The notes under the pieces are model-generated. The model worked only from the letters and a program-made list of their open reading frames with translations, was not told the origin of the DNA and did no database searches. A stretch of 64,000 nucleotides of DNA from an uncultured Clostridia bacterium (GTDB lineage Bacteria > Bacillota > Clostridia > TANB77 > CAG-508), in the NCBI GenBank assembly GCA_948468225.1, contig CAOKHH010000002.1, positions 1 through 64,000 of the forward strand, in the 5' to 3' direction. Positions within the stretch are counted from its first letter, which is position 1, and each line of letters opens with the position of its first letter. The translations under genes were made by a program, and so were the position numbers. Below, in pieces: positions 27,577 through 36,101 of this stretch.

Positions 27577-28092
27577 ATGGTTATTGTTTTAGTTGGGTTA
27601 GTAGTTGTTCTTGAGATTGTTCGGAAAATTTACGAAAGTACGACCTATAAAAAGAACGAAAAACTAGAAAAATTGAACTTGGCAATCTCAATCGTTGCTG
27701 CGGTTATGCTTTTTGTTGCTTTGTTTTTTGGAATCAAAACTTATGCTGATCAATATGATATTCCAATACATAATGTTCAAGACTTCAGAGTTAAGATGAC
27801 AGAAAGCTATGCTACTTGGGATGATGGATATGGAGAAACCTACATCGTTCCCAAGGAATCGGTAGAAGTAAAACCGTTTCCGAATAATGAGCCGAGAATT
27901 TGTATAGTTACAGTATACGAAAAATATGACTACTGGGATGACTGGGCTTGCATATTTTTGAATTTCAGACTTTTCGGAAGCACAAAAACTGGTAAATTAT
28001 CAGAATCGAAAACATATAGAATAGAATGTCCTGAGAGTCAAATTGTCATCTCGCAAAAGAGCAACCGCGAAGTAAAACTCCAATTCTTTTAA
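27577..28092 (+). CDS. Small membrane protein of atypical composition
   Basis: A 171-residue protein with two hydrophobic segments (residues 1-15 and about 34-54) and an extracellular-like C-terminal half rich in Tyr, Trp and Pro. I do not recognise it. CAAAGGAGGATTTTT precedes the ATG, with its own promoter and terminator. Codons such as CCG, TCG, GCG and CGC are much more frequent than in neighbours. An in-frame CGG followed by A (27622) is present near the start, and a +1 shift would lead to a stop after 14 codons, so this gene needs CGG as a sense codon. Probably acquired. Confidence 0.65.
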   Translation: MVIVLVGLVVVLEIVRKIYESTTYKKNEKLEKLNLAISIVAAVMLFVALFFGIKTYADQYDIPIHNVQDFRVKMTESYATWDDGYGETYIVPKESVEVKPFPNNEPRICIVTVYEKYDYWDDWACIFLNFRLFGSTKTGKLSESKTYRIECPESQIVISQKSNREVKLQFF

Positions 28093-28096
28093 AGCA

Positions 28097-28137
28097 AAAC
28101 GAAGCGACCTGTACCACTTGCGGTGCAGGTCGTTTTG
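28097..28137 (+). terminator. Terminator of the gene at 27577
   Basis: AAAACGAAGCGACCTGTACC and GGTGCAGGTCGTTTTG form a long stem followed by TTCT. It could work in both directions. Confidence 0.85.
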
Positions 28138-28184
28138 TTCTAAATTTATTTCTAGTGCATATATATATTATAAGGTGGTATATT

Positions 28185-29096
28185 ATGCAATTTTTTAATT
28201 TTTTTCCAAATCATATTTTAAATATCTTAGAAAAGTATTCTCAAAATGTAGAAGATAATTTAGAAGAAATTCGTTTTAGAATAGGACAGCCTATAATATT
28301 AAAATATTCTAGAAAAGACATTGTTTTAGAATATAAAACTACATCTAGCGATTTATTAGAAATTTTAGAGAAGATATGCGAAAATTCAATATATTCATAT
28401 CAAAATCAGATATGCAGTGGATATATAACAATTAGAGGTGGACATAGAGTAGGAGTAACTGGAAGTGTTGTAATACAAAATGAAAAAATTGTAAATATAA
28501 ATAATATATCTAGTTTGAATTTTAGAATTGCAAGACAAGTTTTAGGATCTAGTAATGAGTTGCTAAAAAATATAATAGATTTTAATAATAATACTGTATA
28601 TAATACTTTAATTGTATCACCTCCAGGAGCAGGAAAAACAACTATTTTAAGAGATGCAATAAGGCAAATTAGCAATGGTATAGGGAATTTTACTGGAAAA
28701 ACAATAGGATTATTAGATGAAAGAAGCGAAATATCTGCTATGTATAGAGGAATTCCTCAAAATGATATTGGAATAAGGACAGATGTAATGGAAAATATTT
28801 CTAAAAGTATAGGAATGAAGATGCTAATTAGAAGTATGTCACCACAAGTAATATGTGCAGATGAAATAGGAAGTATTGAAGATATAGAAGCAATTAAATA
28901 CATAGTGTGTTCTGGAGTTAAAGGAATTTTTACTGCACATGGGAATAATTTTAAAGAATTACAATTAAACCCTGTGTTAAAACAATTATTGGATTTATAT
29001 ATTTTTGAAAGAATTGTTTTTTTAGATTCAAATAAAAGAGGCAATTTATATGAGATATATGAATTACATAATAATGCATACAATATGTTAAAATAA
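28185..29096 (+). CDS. spoIIIAA: Stage III sporulation protein AA
   Basis: SpoIIIAA is the secretion-type ATPase of the SpoIIIA-SpoIIQ channel between mother cell and forespore. The 303-residue protein has Walker A PPGAGKTT (about residue 144), GLLDERSEISA, and Walker B region QVICADEIGS. The ATG after TAAGGTGG is chosen; an upstream frame start adds 10 residues with no ribosome site. The usual spoIIIAB-AH genes do not follow; dpaB does, so the operon is rearranged. Confidence 0.93.
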   Translation: MQFFNFFPNHILNILEKYSQNVEDNLEEIRFRIGQPIILKYSRKDIVLEYKTTSSDLLEILEKICENSIYSYQNQICSGYITIRGGHRVGVTGSVVIQNEKIVNINNISSLNFRIARQVLGSSNELLKNIIDFNNNTVYNTLIVSPPGAGKTTILRDAIRQISNGIGNFTGKTIGLLDERSEISAMYRGIPQNDIGIRTDVMENISKSIGMKMLIRSMSPQVICADEIGSIEDIEAIKYIVCSGVKGIFTAHGNNFKELQLNPVLKQLLDLYIFERIVFLDSNKRGNLYEIYELHNNAYNMLK

Positions 29097-29173
29097 TAAA
29101 TACGAGCAATGTACAAAACTTAACATAAACTCATAATATATACTATATACAAAAGAGGGGAGGAATTAAAAGT

Positions 29174-29754
29174 ATGTTGCTCGAAGGAAAAAAAGTTGGA
29201 TTTGCACTTACTGGTTCTTTTTGTACATTTAGTAATACTATACCTCAAATGACTAAATTGATAGAAGAAGGGGCAGAGGTTATACCTATAATGTCTTTTA
29301 ATGCACATAATATGGATACTAAATTTGGTAAAGCAGAAGATTTTATAAATCAAATTAAAGAAATAACTAAGAATGAAATTATTCATACTATAGATGGAGC
29401 AGAGCCTATTGGACCTAAACATTTAACAGATATTATGGTAATAGCGCCTTGCAGTCGGAAATACTATGGGAAAAATGGCTAATGGTATAACAGATACTCC
29501 TGTTTTAATGGCAGCAAAATCGCATTTGAGAAATGAAAATCCATTAGTTATTGCCATATCTACTAATGATGGATTATCACGGAAGTGCAGAAAGCATAGG
29601 AAAGTTATTAAATAGAAGACATTTGTATTTTGTCCCATTTAGACAAGATAACCCAATAACAAAACCACGTTCATTAGTCTTTGATCCTAATTATATAGTT
29701 GAAACTGTAAAAAAAGCACTAGATAGAGAACAGATACAACCAATATTGTTGTGA
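29174..29754 (+). CDS. dpaB: Dipicolinate synthase subunit B (two CGG +1 sites)
   Basis: DpaB (SpoVFB) is the flavoprotein-like subunit of dipicolinate synthase, which makes the spore-core calcium chelator. With two +1 shifts (frames 29174-29455, 29457-29579, 29581-29754) it is 192 residues, close to the usual 200. The N terminus GKKVGFALTGSFCTF is typical. The shifts restore Gly95 in APCSGNTMGKMANGITDTP and Gly136 in NDGLSGSAESIGKLL, both conserved family segments. GGGGAGGAATTAAAAGT precedes the ATG. Its usual partner dpaA is not adjacent. Confidence 0.9.
29456..29459 (+). other. CGG-A +1 decoding site 1 in dpaB
   Basis: AGT-CGG-AAA becomes AGT-C-GGA-AAT, giving Cys-Ser-Gly-Asn-Thr, the conserved flavoprotein loop. 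Confidence 0.9.
29580..29583 (+). other. CGG-A +1 decoding site 2 in dpaB
   Basis: TCA-CGG-AAG becomes TCA-C-GGA-AGT, continuing to the conserved YFVPFRQDNP ending. Confidence 0.9.
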
Positions 29755-29785
29755 AATTTGCATATTTTTTATGGATATGTTAAAA

Positions 29786-30390
29786 TATAATGCGATGGTG
29801 CATTATTCTAGTTACATTGTCTATTATGAGGGTGGGGCTAAAAATCCACTAAAAGGCACATCGTTGAAGTTTCTTGTTTGTGCGCGTTACGCCCAGTAAT
29901 GCGTGTTTGCAGGAAGTAAGAATTTAGGGAGATATGTAATGGCATACATATTAACCCCCTATTTTCGCGGAGGCTTGAAAGAATTTCAAGTATAACCTAT
30001 ATAAAGTGCCAAGACACGATATATAGTGTAGCCTGTCTCGAGTGATAATTTGGGGATTAGTTTTAAGGATATTAAAGTAGTGGCCACTATTTTAATATTT
30101 GTAGCTATGAAACAATTATTGCAAAAAAGACTAGTAATAGGTAACAATGTATTAAGGAAAACTTCTAGAATGTTTGTTTCAATCGAGAAACAGTGGAATT
30201 TAGGGATTAAGGTACGGATTTAAGTGGTAATCTGGTAATCTTTTTAATCTAATAAAAGATTATTTTCTTTAAATGGAAACAGCTAAACAGTAATGTTTAG
30301 TAGAAAATAGAGAAATTCGACTAGACCTATACCGTAAAATTTACTTAAATTTCAACCATCTACTAAAATTTAATAGTAGGTGAATTTAAA
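29786..30390 (+). ncRNA. ole: OLE RNA (ornate large extremophilic RNA)
   Basis: A gene-free stretch of about 600 nt lies directly upstream of oapA, matching the known length and position of OLE RNA. It is full of helices: CTTGTTTGTGCGCGTTAC with GTAATGCGTGTTTGCAGG, CTTGAAA with TTTCAAG, ATTAAAGTAGTGG with CCACTATTTTAAT (30069-30098), and CATCTACTA with TAGTAGGTG at the 3' end. G+C is higher than in nearby spacers. TATAAT at 29786-29791 may be its promoter; the transcript would begin near 29797. OLE RNA forms a membrane ribonucleoprotein with OapA. No covariance search was possible. Confidence 0.75.
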
Positions 30391-30393
30391 TAA

Positions 30394-30931
30394 ATGAAAA
30401 GCGAAAAAAATACTGATTCTAGAATTAAGTGGTTAATAACAGTATTTATAACTACTTTTATTTTATCTTTATTTTTTAATTATATATCAACAGGAGCAAT
30501 ATCTCGGATTAGATATAGTTCCTGCTGTATTTATACTAATATTAGTAATTGCAATAGGAATCCTTTTTGATATTATAGGTGTTGCAGTAACAGTTGCAGA
30601 TGAAAGAGAATTTCATGCAATGGCAACAAAAAAAGCAAAAGGATCAAAATGTGCCATAAAGTTGATAAAACATTCAGCAAAAGTTGCAAATATTTGTGCA
30701 GATGTTATAGGAGATATTGCGGGAGTTTTAAGTGGCGCAATAAGCGCGCTGATTGCATTAAAAATAAGTACAAATTACAATTTAGAATTTAATACACAAT
30801 TTTTATTAAGCGCTTTGGTAGCATCATTAACAGTTGGAGGAAAGGCAATAGGAAAAGAATTTGCTCAAAAACATACAACGAAAATTGTATCTGTATTCAG
30901 TAAAGTACTAAGCGTATTTAAAAGAAAATAG
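30394..30931 (+). CDS. oapA: OLE-associated membrane protein OapA (one CGG +1 site)
   Basis: OapA anchors OLE RNA to the membrane in a large ribonucleoprotein. With +1 at CGG (frames 30394-30504 and 30506-30931) the product is 178 residues with about four membrane helices: two before residue 75 and two in the later part. The conserved-looking middle is VTVADEREFHAMATKKAKG followed by GDIAGVLSGAISALI. The junction restores Gly38 in STGAISGLDIVPAV. The start follows AGGTGAATTTAAATAA, right after the OLE RNA. The family is assigned from memory of its pattern and position next to the RNA. Confidence 0.78.
30505..30508 (+). other. CGG-A +1 decoding site in oapA
   Basis: TCT-CGG-ATT becomes TCT-C-GGA-TTA. 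Without the shift the N-terminal membrane helix is separated from the rest of the protein. Confidence 0.85.
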
Positions 30932-30958
30932 TTATACATTTAATAAATAAATTATACC

Positions 30959-31062
30959 AAAACAAATATATATTATTTTTTAATAAAACCTTCGAGGCTT
31001 CACGGGTAATTCGGCGGCCGTGCTGATCAGGCTTTTATAAAAAATAATATATATTTGTTTTT
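30959..31062. repeat. Long AT-rich inverted repeat with G+C-rich core
   Basis: Near-perfect arms of about 28 bp (AACAAATATATATTATTTTT... and its complement at 31033-31060) enclose a 44-base core that holds CACGG/CCGTG. It could be a miniature mobile element or a structured transcript end of oapA. Confidence 0.7.
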
Positions 31063-31132
31063 TTGAACTATTTAATTAAATCAAATGAAATATTTCAAAG
31101 GTAAAACGCGAACATTTTTTTTGACAAAACTA

Positions 31133-31161
31133 TTGACAAGAATAAATGTTCGTATTATAAT
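31133..31161 (+). promoter_or_regulatory. Promoter of the yneA-like gene
   Basis: TTGACA (31133-31138) and TATAAT (31156-31161) are 17 bp apart, with a LexA-type sequence in the spacer. Confidence 0.75.
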
Positions 31162-31186
31162 ACTTTCATAAACAGAATAAATGTTT
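31140..31186. promoter_or_regulatory. Putative LexA (SOS) operators
   Basis: GAATAAATGTTC (31140-31151) overlaps the promoter spacer and GAATAAATGTTT (31175-31186) lies just before the ribosome site. Both resemble the Firmicutes LexA box GAAC-N4-GTTY with one mismatch. A third, weaker GAAC half-site is at 31110. Confidence 0.55.
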
Positions 31187-31204
31187 GTATGGAGGTATTA
31201 AATT

Positions 31205-31501
31205 ATGAGAATAAAAAATAGAAAAAAATTTATAAGAGGTTTATTGCTAATAATTGCAATAGTATCACTATTTATTTCAAAATCAACACTTTCTTTTAGT
31301 GAACAAAATAATGAAAATTATAAAACTATATATGTATCAAATGGAGAAACATTATGGGAAATTGCAGAAAATGAACAAAAAAATAATGATTACTATAAAA
31401 ATAAAGATATAAGAGAAATAGTATATAGTATTAAAAATACAAACAAATTAGGAGATTCAAATTTGTGTGAAGGGCAAGAATTGTTAATTATGGTAAAATA
31501 G
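31205..31501 (+). CDS. YneA-like SOS cell-division inhibitor with LysM domain
   Basis: A 98-residue protein with an N-terminal membrane helix (residues 10-28) and an extracellular LysM-like domain (IYVSNGETLWEIAE ... LCEGQELLIMV). This is the architecture of YneA, the SOS-induced division suppressor of Bacillus. LexA-like operators in its promoter support the role. lexA is not in the window. ATGGAGGTATTAAATT precedes the ATG. A GTAGGG palindrome begins at the stop codon. Confidence 0.75.
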   Translation: MRIKNRKKFIRGLLLIIAIVSLFISKSTLSFSEQNNENYKTIYVSNGETLWEIAENEQKNNDYYKNKDIREIVYSIKNTNKLGDSNLCEGQELLIMVK

Positions 31502-31526
31502 TAGGGAACGACGTTCTTGTCGTTCC
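31501..31526. repeat. GTAGGG-type palindrome after yneA
   Basis: GTAGGGAACGACG and TGTCGTTCC are inverted around TTCT. It overlaps the last base of the yneA stop codon. Confidence 0.78.
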
Positions 31527-31530
31527 ACTG

Positions 31531-32505
31531 TTACATATCTGCTAAAGGATTACTTTCAACAGCAGCTCTTACTTGACTATTATCAACATGAGTATATATT
31601 TCTGTGGTAGAAATGCTCTCATGTCCAAGTAATTCTTGTAAAGCTCTTATATCTACATTGCCATATTGATACATCAGTGTTGCTGCAGTATGTCTTAGTT
31701 TATGTACAGAATATTTAGTTATATCTAATCCTGCTTTTTGCAGTTCTCGTTTTACAACATATTGTACAGTTCTTCTACTAATTCTTTCACGGCGTTCGCT
31801 TAAAAATAGTGCATCACGAGAATCGAATTTTATAGCATCTTTTGGTCTAATTTTAATATAATCTTCAATAGCTTTCACACAAGCCTTATTCAAGTAAATA
31901 GCACGTTCTTTGTTACCTTTTCCTATAACATTAAGTTTATTATCACTAAAATTTATATCAGATATATTTATATTTACAAGCTCTGCTAAACGAATTCCAC
32001 AATTCAAGAAAATAGTTATAATTGCGTAATCTCTTTCGTTATTTCTGCTTTCTTCATCACGGACAATATTTAATAAATCTTTACTTTCATCTAAAGATAG
32101 GTATTTAGGGATACGTTTATCTAGTTTTGGAGATTCTAAATTTTGAGCAGGATTTATTTCTAATTGATTTGTTTTTACTGTTAGATAATTAAAGAAGGTT
32201 TTTAAACAAGCTGCTTTTCTTGCTCTGGTTGCTGGTTTAGCATTATGAAAATCTTTTAAATATGCTAAATATGAGTGCAAATCATTTAGTTTTAGCTTTT
32301 TTATATCCTCAATTGTTATATCTGTTATATTTATAGCTTGTAGGTCTGTTTCATCTGTAAGTTTCAAATGATGCTTAACAAATTTTAAGAAATTAACTAA
32401 ATCATAATTATATTCTTTTATAGTATTAGGAGATTTATTTAAAATAACACTAGAATAGTCTAGAAATGCATTTAAAAAATCTGGATTTTTAAGTTTATCA
32501 ATCAT
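31531..32505 (-). CDS. XerC/XerD-type tyrosine recombinase
   Basis: A 324-residue site-specific recombinase. The SAM-like core-binding domain occupies about residues 10-110. Catalytic residues are visible: Arg in NCGIRLAELVNI, Lys in GKGNKERAIY, HKLRHTAATLMYQYG, the second His in LLGHESISTTEIYTHV, and the nucleophilic Tyr in the same segment. It may be the chromosome-dimer resolvase because it is not next to other phage genes. AAAAGGAGGTTAACTT precedes the ATG. It has the same length as the prophage integrase at 39235 and a similar ending (ESNPLADM and DSNPLCDF). Confidence 0.9.
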   Translation of the reverse strand: MIDKLKNPDFLNAFLDYSSVILNKSPNTIKEYNYDLVNFLKFVKHHLKLTDETDLQAINITDITIEDIKKLKLNDLHSYLAYLKDFHNAKPATRARKAACLKTFFNYLTVKTNQLEINPAQNLESPKLDKRIPKYLSLDESKDLLNIVRDEESRNNERDYAIITIFLNCGIRLAELVNINISDINFSDNKLNVIGKGNKERAIYLNKACVKAIEDYIKIRPKDAIKFDSRDALFLSERRERISRRTVQYVVKRELQKAGLDITKYSVHKLRHTAATLMYQYGNVDIRALQELLGHESISTTEIYTHVDNSQVRAAVESNPLADM

Positions 32506-32680
32506 AAGTTAACCTCCTTTTATATAAGGACATTATATACTAATTTTTTAAGAATTGTAAATAATTATGACAGAATTATAAAAAGTATTTTACATTTTAA
32601 TTACAACAATTGACACCAATAATTACTATGATATGATATAAATGTAAAAGTATGAAATAGAATGGAAGAATTATATAGAT

Positions 32681-34537
32681 ATGGAAATAATTAAGAGGAA
32701 ATTTGATGGAATTGAATATTATTTAGTAGATATATATGATAATGAATTTTCTTTTGGAAAAGTATATCATTTTGACTCAGGTATTGGCCCAAAATATTGC
32801 TTTTATCAAAATGATACTTATATTCCAATAGAAAATAAAAAATATTTAAAAAAGATTAAACAAAAATTAGAATTTTATTCAGATATTATATACGATAAGA
32901 TAAATATTAAGAAAAAAATAATACATATATTAACAACAGATATATTAGGAAAGAGATTAGCTCCAGAAGAAGAATATAAATTATATGATGAAGTTGCTAA
33001 AACAATTCATGAATTATATCCGAATATCTCTTATATAGATACAATGCAAGTACTTTGTGATGACAGTGGAATTTATTATTCAAAATTACCAAACCAAATG
33101 GTTGGTACTTACAATTTTATAAATGGTGAAATTCGCTTAAATTTTTATCATAAAAATAGTGATGGTTTATTTGATACAGTATTACATGAATCAATTCATA
33201 AGTTAACTAATAGAAATTCATTTATAAAAGATAATATGGGTTATATAGGATTAATAGAGGCTGCTACAGCAAAAATATGTGAAAACAAGTATGGAGATAA
33301 AACTTCACATAAAATATTTGGAGGCGATAATGAAATACATGTAAATTTCTCTAATTCATCTACCTATCAATTAGAACAGGTTATATATAGACAAATGATA
33401 CAATTAGTAGATGGACCAATAGATATACATATGGCAGATGAGGAGCTTATAAAAGGAAGTTTTGATGTTTTCTTAATAAATTTTGAAGTAATGTATGGAA
33501 AAGATTTGCTGTTATATTTAAGCCATACAATCAAGAGGCTTGCTTTAAATCCAAATTTACCTGAGGAGAAACAATTAGCATATCTTAAAAAAACTCAAGA
33601 TATGCTATTAACAAGAGCTTTTGATAAAAAGTTATTATATGTAGAAACTGAAGAAGATATGATTAACTATATGACTGAATTGAAGAATTTTGAATATACT
33701 AGAGCACGAATTAAGAATGATTACAGTTTTGAAGAATATTATAATCACAAGTATAATTGCATTTTAAAACTTGCAAGAGAAGGAGGAATGAATATATCTA
33801 AACTAGAAGAGTTTGAATATTCTCCAGTAGAATTTATGCCTGTTAGAAATAATCCAGAGGTTACATTCTCAGAAATTACAAAAAGACATATACAAGGATT
33901 ATGCAATAGTATATCTGAAAGAACTATTGGACAAAAACTCGATTTAGAAAAATGCACACGTATTCAAATAAATAATTTTCCAATTAGTTATTGTTTAGAT
34001 ATAGTTTTACAAAATGGAGTACCTATTAGTGTAGTAGATGGAATATGCTCTAATGATATACCAATACATGATAAAGAAAGTGTTATTTACAAAGACTTAG
34101 GAATTGATTGTAATGAGGCTGAAATCTATGAAATCGCTGATGACACTTGGATGGTTGTTAATAATGATGGTACATATGAAACTTATAGCAGAAGTTATGA
34201 AACATCTAAAATTTATAAAGGAATAGAAAAACAAGTGGATTTAGATTTTAGTTTAGAAGACATTGAAAAATATAAAACAGAATTTAAAAGAAACGATACT
34301 CAATCTTTTTTACGCAAATTTAGAGAATTTTTAGGCAAACTTTCTCATAGAAAAGATATTTTAACATTACCAGAAGATACTATAACTAAACCAAATTCAA
34401 ATAAAAGTAGAAAATCATTTTTAAATCAACTTGATCCTGATAATAATTTTTATGGAGATAACTCAATTACAATACAAGGAAATTCAAAGACTAATAGTGA
34501 AAAAATAGCAAAAATAAATTTAGATAATAGGGAATAG
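32681..34537 (+). CDS. Uncharacterised protein with HExxH zincin-like motif
   Basis: A 618-residue soluble protein without signal peptide. Near residue 168 it has LHESIHKLT, an HExxH motif, and GLIEAATAKICE about 30 residues later could provide the glutamate ligand, as in gluzincins. The N terminus resembles a protein-specific domain in which FDGIEYYLVDIYDNE is a beta-rich start; the C-terminal 100 residues are basic and Ser/Asn-rich. No similarity to a named family is recognised. A weak GGAAG precedes the ATG. The motif may be fortuitous, but the E-A pair at the right distance supports a peptidase-like fold. Confidence 0.6.
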   Translation: MEIIKRKFDGIEYYLVDIYDNEFSFGKVYHFDSGIGPKYCFYQNDTYIPIENKKYLKKIKQKLEFYSDIIYDKINIKKKIIHILTTDILGKRLAPEEEYKLYDEVAKTIHELYPNISYIDTMQVLCDDSGIYYSKLPNQMVGTYNFINGEIRLNFYHKNSDGLFDTVLHESIHKLTNRNSFIKDNMGYIGLIEAATAKICENKYGDKTSHKIFGGDNEIHVNFSNSSTYQLEQVIYRQMIQLVDGPIDIHMADEELIKGSFDVFLINFEVMYGKDLLLYLSHTIKRLALNPNLPEEKQLAYLKKTQDMLLTRAFDKKLLYVETEEDMINYMTELKNFEYTRARIKNDYSFEEYYNHKYNCILKLAREGGMNISKLEEFEYSPVEFMPVRNNPEVTFSEITKRHIQGLCNSISERTIGQKLDLEKCTRIQINNFPISYCLDIVLQNGVPISVVDGICSNDIPIHDKESVIYKDLGIDCNEAEIYEIADDTWMVVNNDGTYETYSRSYETSKIYKGIEKQVDLDFSLEDIEKYKTEFKRNDTQSFLRKFREFLGKLSHRKDILTLPEDTITKPNSNKSRKSFLNQLDPDNNFYGDNSITIQGNSKTNSEKIAKINLDNRE

Positions 34538-34696
34538 AAAGAGAACGAAACCTAGAGATACTTGAAAAGAATAATGCAGCTGCTTTATAGCGTCATTGTT
34601 CTTTTTTTGTTGTATAGAAAAATTTATATTATTCAATATTTTTTCAATCTTTATGTATTATTATACATTTAAATTCGAAGAAAGGAGATTTAACAA

Positions 34697-35407
34697 ATGA
34701 CTGAATTTTTTAGAAGAGTTGAGAAAAAGTATATGATAACTAAAGATCAGTATTTAAGGTTAAAGAATATTATAGAAAACAAAATGGTAGAAGATGAACA
34801 TGGCAAAAGTAGTATTTGTAATATTTATTTAGATACAGAACAATTTGATTTAATAAGACATTCTATAACAAAGCCAGTATATAAAGACAAAGTAAGATTA
34901 AGAAGTTATAATGTGCCAAATATAGATAGTAAGGTTTATTTGGAAATAAAAAGAAAATATAATGGAATAGTAAGTAAAAGAAGAATTGAAATGAAATTAA
35001 AAGAATTCTATGAATATATAGATGATAAAAATTCATTTGAAAAAGGAAGTCAGATAAAAAGAGAATTGTTATACTATTTTAAATTTTATAATTTACAGCA
35101 AACAATGTATATATCATATGATAGAAGAGCTTACTATGATAAAAATGATAGAGATTTTAGAATTACATTTGACAGTAACATTTTAGCTAGAAATTATGAT
35201 TTAGAATTAGAAAAAGGAATTTATGGAACTAATATTTTAGATAAAAACTATTACATTATGGAAATAAAAACATTAGGAGCAATACCAATGTGGCTCGTTA
35301 AAATATTAGATGAACTTATGATATGTCCATCTAGTTTTTCAAAATATGGTGAAGCATATACGAGGCTGATTTTTAAAGCCGATTATATTTCAAAATATGC
35401 AGTTTAA
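34697..35407 (+). CDS. VTC-domain polyphosphate polymerase-like protein
   Basis: A 236-residue protein of the VTC domain family (inorganic polyphosphate polymerase fold). It shows FRRVEKKYMI, IYLDTEQFD, VRLRSYN, LEIKRKYNGIVSKRR and YDRRAYY, the Arg- and Lys-rich tunnel motifs. In bacteria such genes sit beside DUF4956 and CotH or Cthe_2159-type genes, as here. AAAGGAGATTTAACAA precedes the ATG. It overlaps the next frame slightly. Confidence 0.88.
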   Translation: MTEFFRRVEKKYMITKDQYLRLKNIIENKMVEDEHGKSSICNIYLDTEQFDLIRHSITKPVYKDKVRLRSYNVPNIDSKVYLEIKRKYNGIVSKRRIEMKLKEFYEYIDDKNSFEKGSQIKRELLYYFKFYNLQQTMYISYDRRAYYDKNDRDFRITFDSNILARNYDLELEKGIYGTNILDKNYYIMEIKTLGAIPMWLVKILDELMICPSSFSKYGEAYTRLIFKADYISKYAV

Positions 35408-35423
35408 AATAGGAGGAAAAATT

Positions 35424-36101
35424 ATGTTAGAAAGTATTTTTTATGAAACTACTAAAACTTCAATTAGTCTAGAAAGTTGCTTAATATGTATAGCTGTATC
35501 AATTATGTTAGGAACTGTTATAAGTTTTACACATAAAATAACAACAAAAACAACCCCCAACTTTTTATTAACATTAACTGTTTTACCAGTATTAGTACAA
35601 GTGGTTATATTTTTAGTAAATGGAAATTTAGGAACAGCATTTGCAGTTGCAGGAGCTTTTAGTTTGATTAGATTTAGAAGTATGCCAGGAAATTCAAAGG
35701 AAATTGTAAGTGTATTTTGGGCTATGACTGTTGGTCTAGGGCTTGGAATGGGTTATGTATTATATACAATTCTAATTACTGTTATAGTTGCAATATTAGT
35801 TATAGTGATGAGCAAAATAGCAAATAGAACACAAGATGCATTACAAAGAAAATTAAAGATATTGATACCTGAAAACTTAGATTACGAAGAGGTTTTTGAT
35901 GATATATTAAAAAAATATACAAATAAAGCAGAACTTTTGAAAGTGAAAACAACCAATATGGGAAGTATGTATGAATTAGTTTATATAGTAAGCATGAAAC
36001 AAGAATTAAAACAAAAAAGTTTCTTAGATGAAATAAGATGTAGAAATGGAAATATGTTAGTTAGCTTAGAAAGACAAGAAGTGAGCGAGGTTGAGTTATA
36101 A
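35424..36101 (+). CDS. DUF4956 membrane protein
   Basis: A 225-residue protein with three to four membrane helices in the first 130 residues and a cytoplasmic C-terminal domain. GTAFAVAGAFSLIRFRSMPG and the following FWAMTVGLGLGMGY match DUF4956. The start after TAGGAGGAAAAATT is used; an upstream start would overlap the VTC gene. Co-operonic with the VTC protein and the Cthe_2159-like protein, a known association of unknown purpose, possibly in surface polymer or spore functions. Confidence 0.88.
   Translation: MLESIFYETTKTSISLESCLICIAVSIMLGTVISFTHKITTKTTPNFLLTLTVLPVLVQVVIFLVNGNLGTAFAVAGAFSLIRFRSMPGNSKEIVSVFWAMTVGLGLGMGYVLYTILITVIVAILVIVMSKIANRTQDALQRKLKILIPENLDYEEVFDDILKKYTNKAELLKVKTTNMGSMYELVYIVSMKQELKQKSFLDEIRCRNGNMLVSLERQEVSEVEL

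Noticed and set aside
29797..30390. tmRNA or RNase P RNA in the large structured spacer
   Set aside because: The conserved tmRNA ends and tag frame, and the RNase P core sequences, were not found; position before oapA and size fit OLE RNA better.
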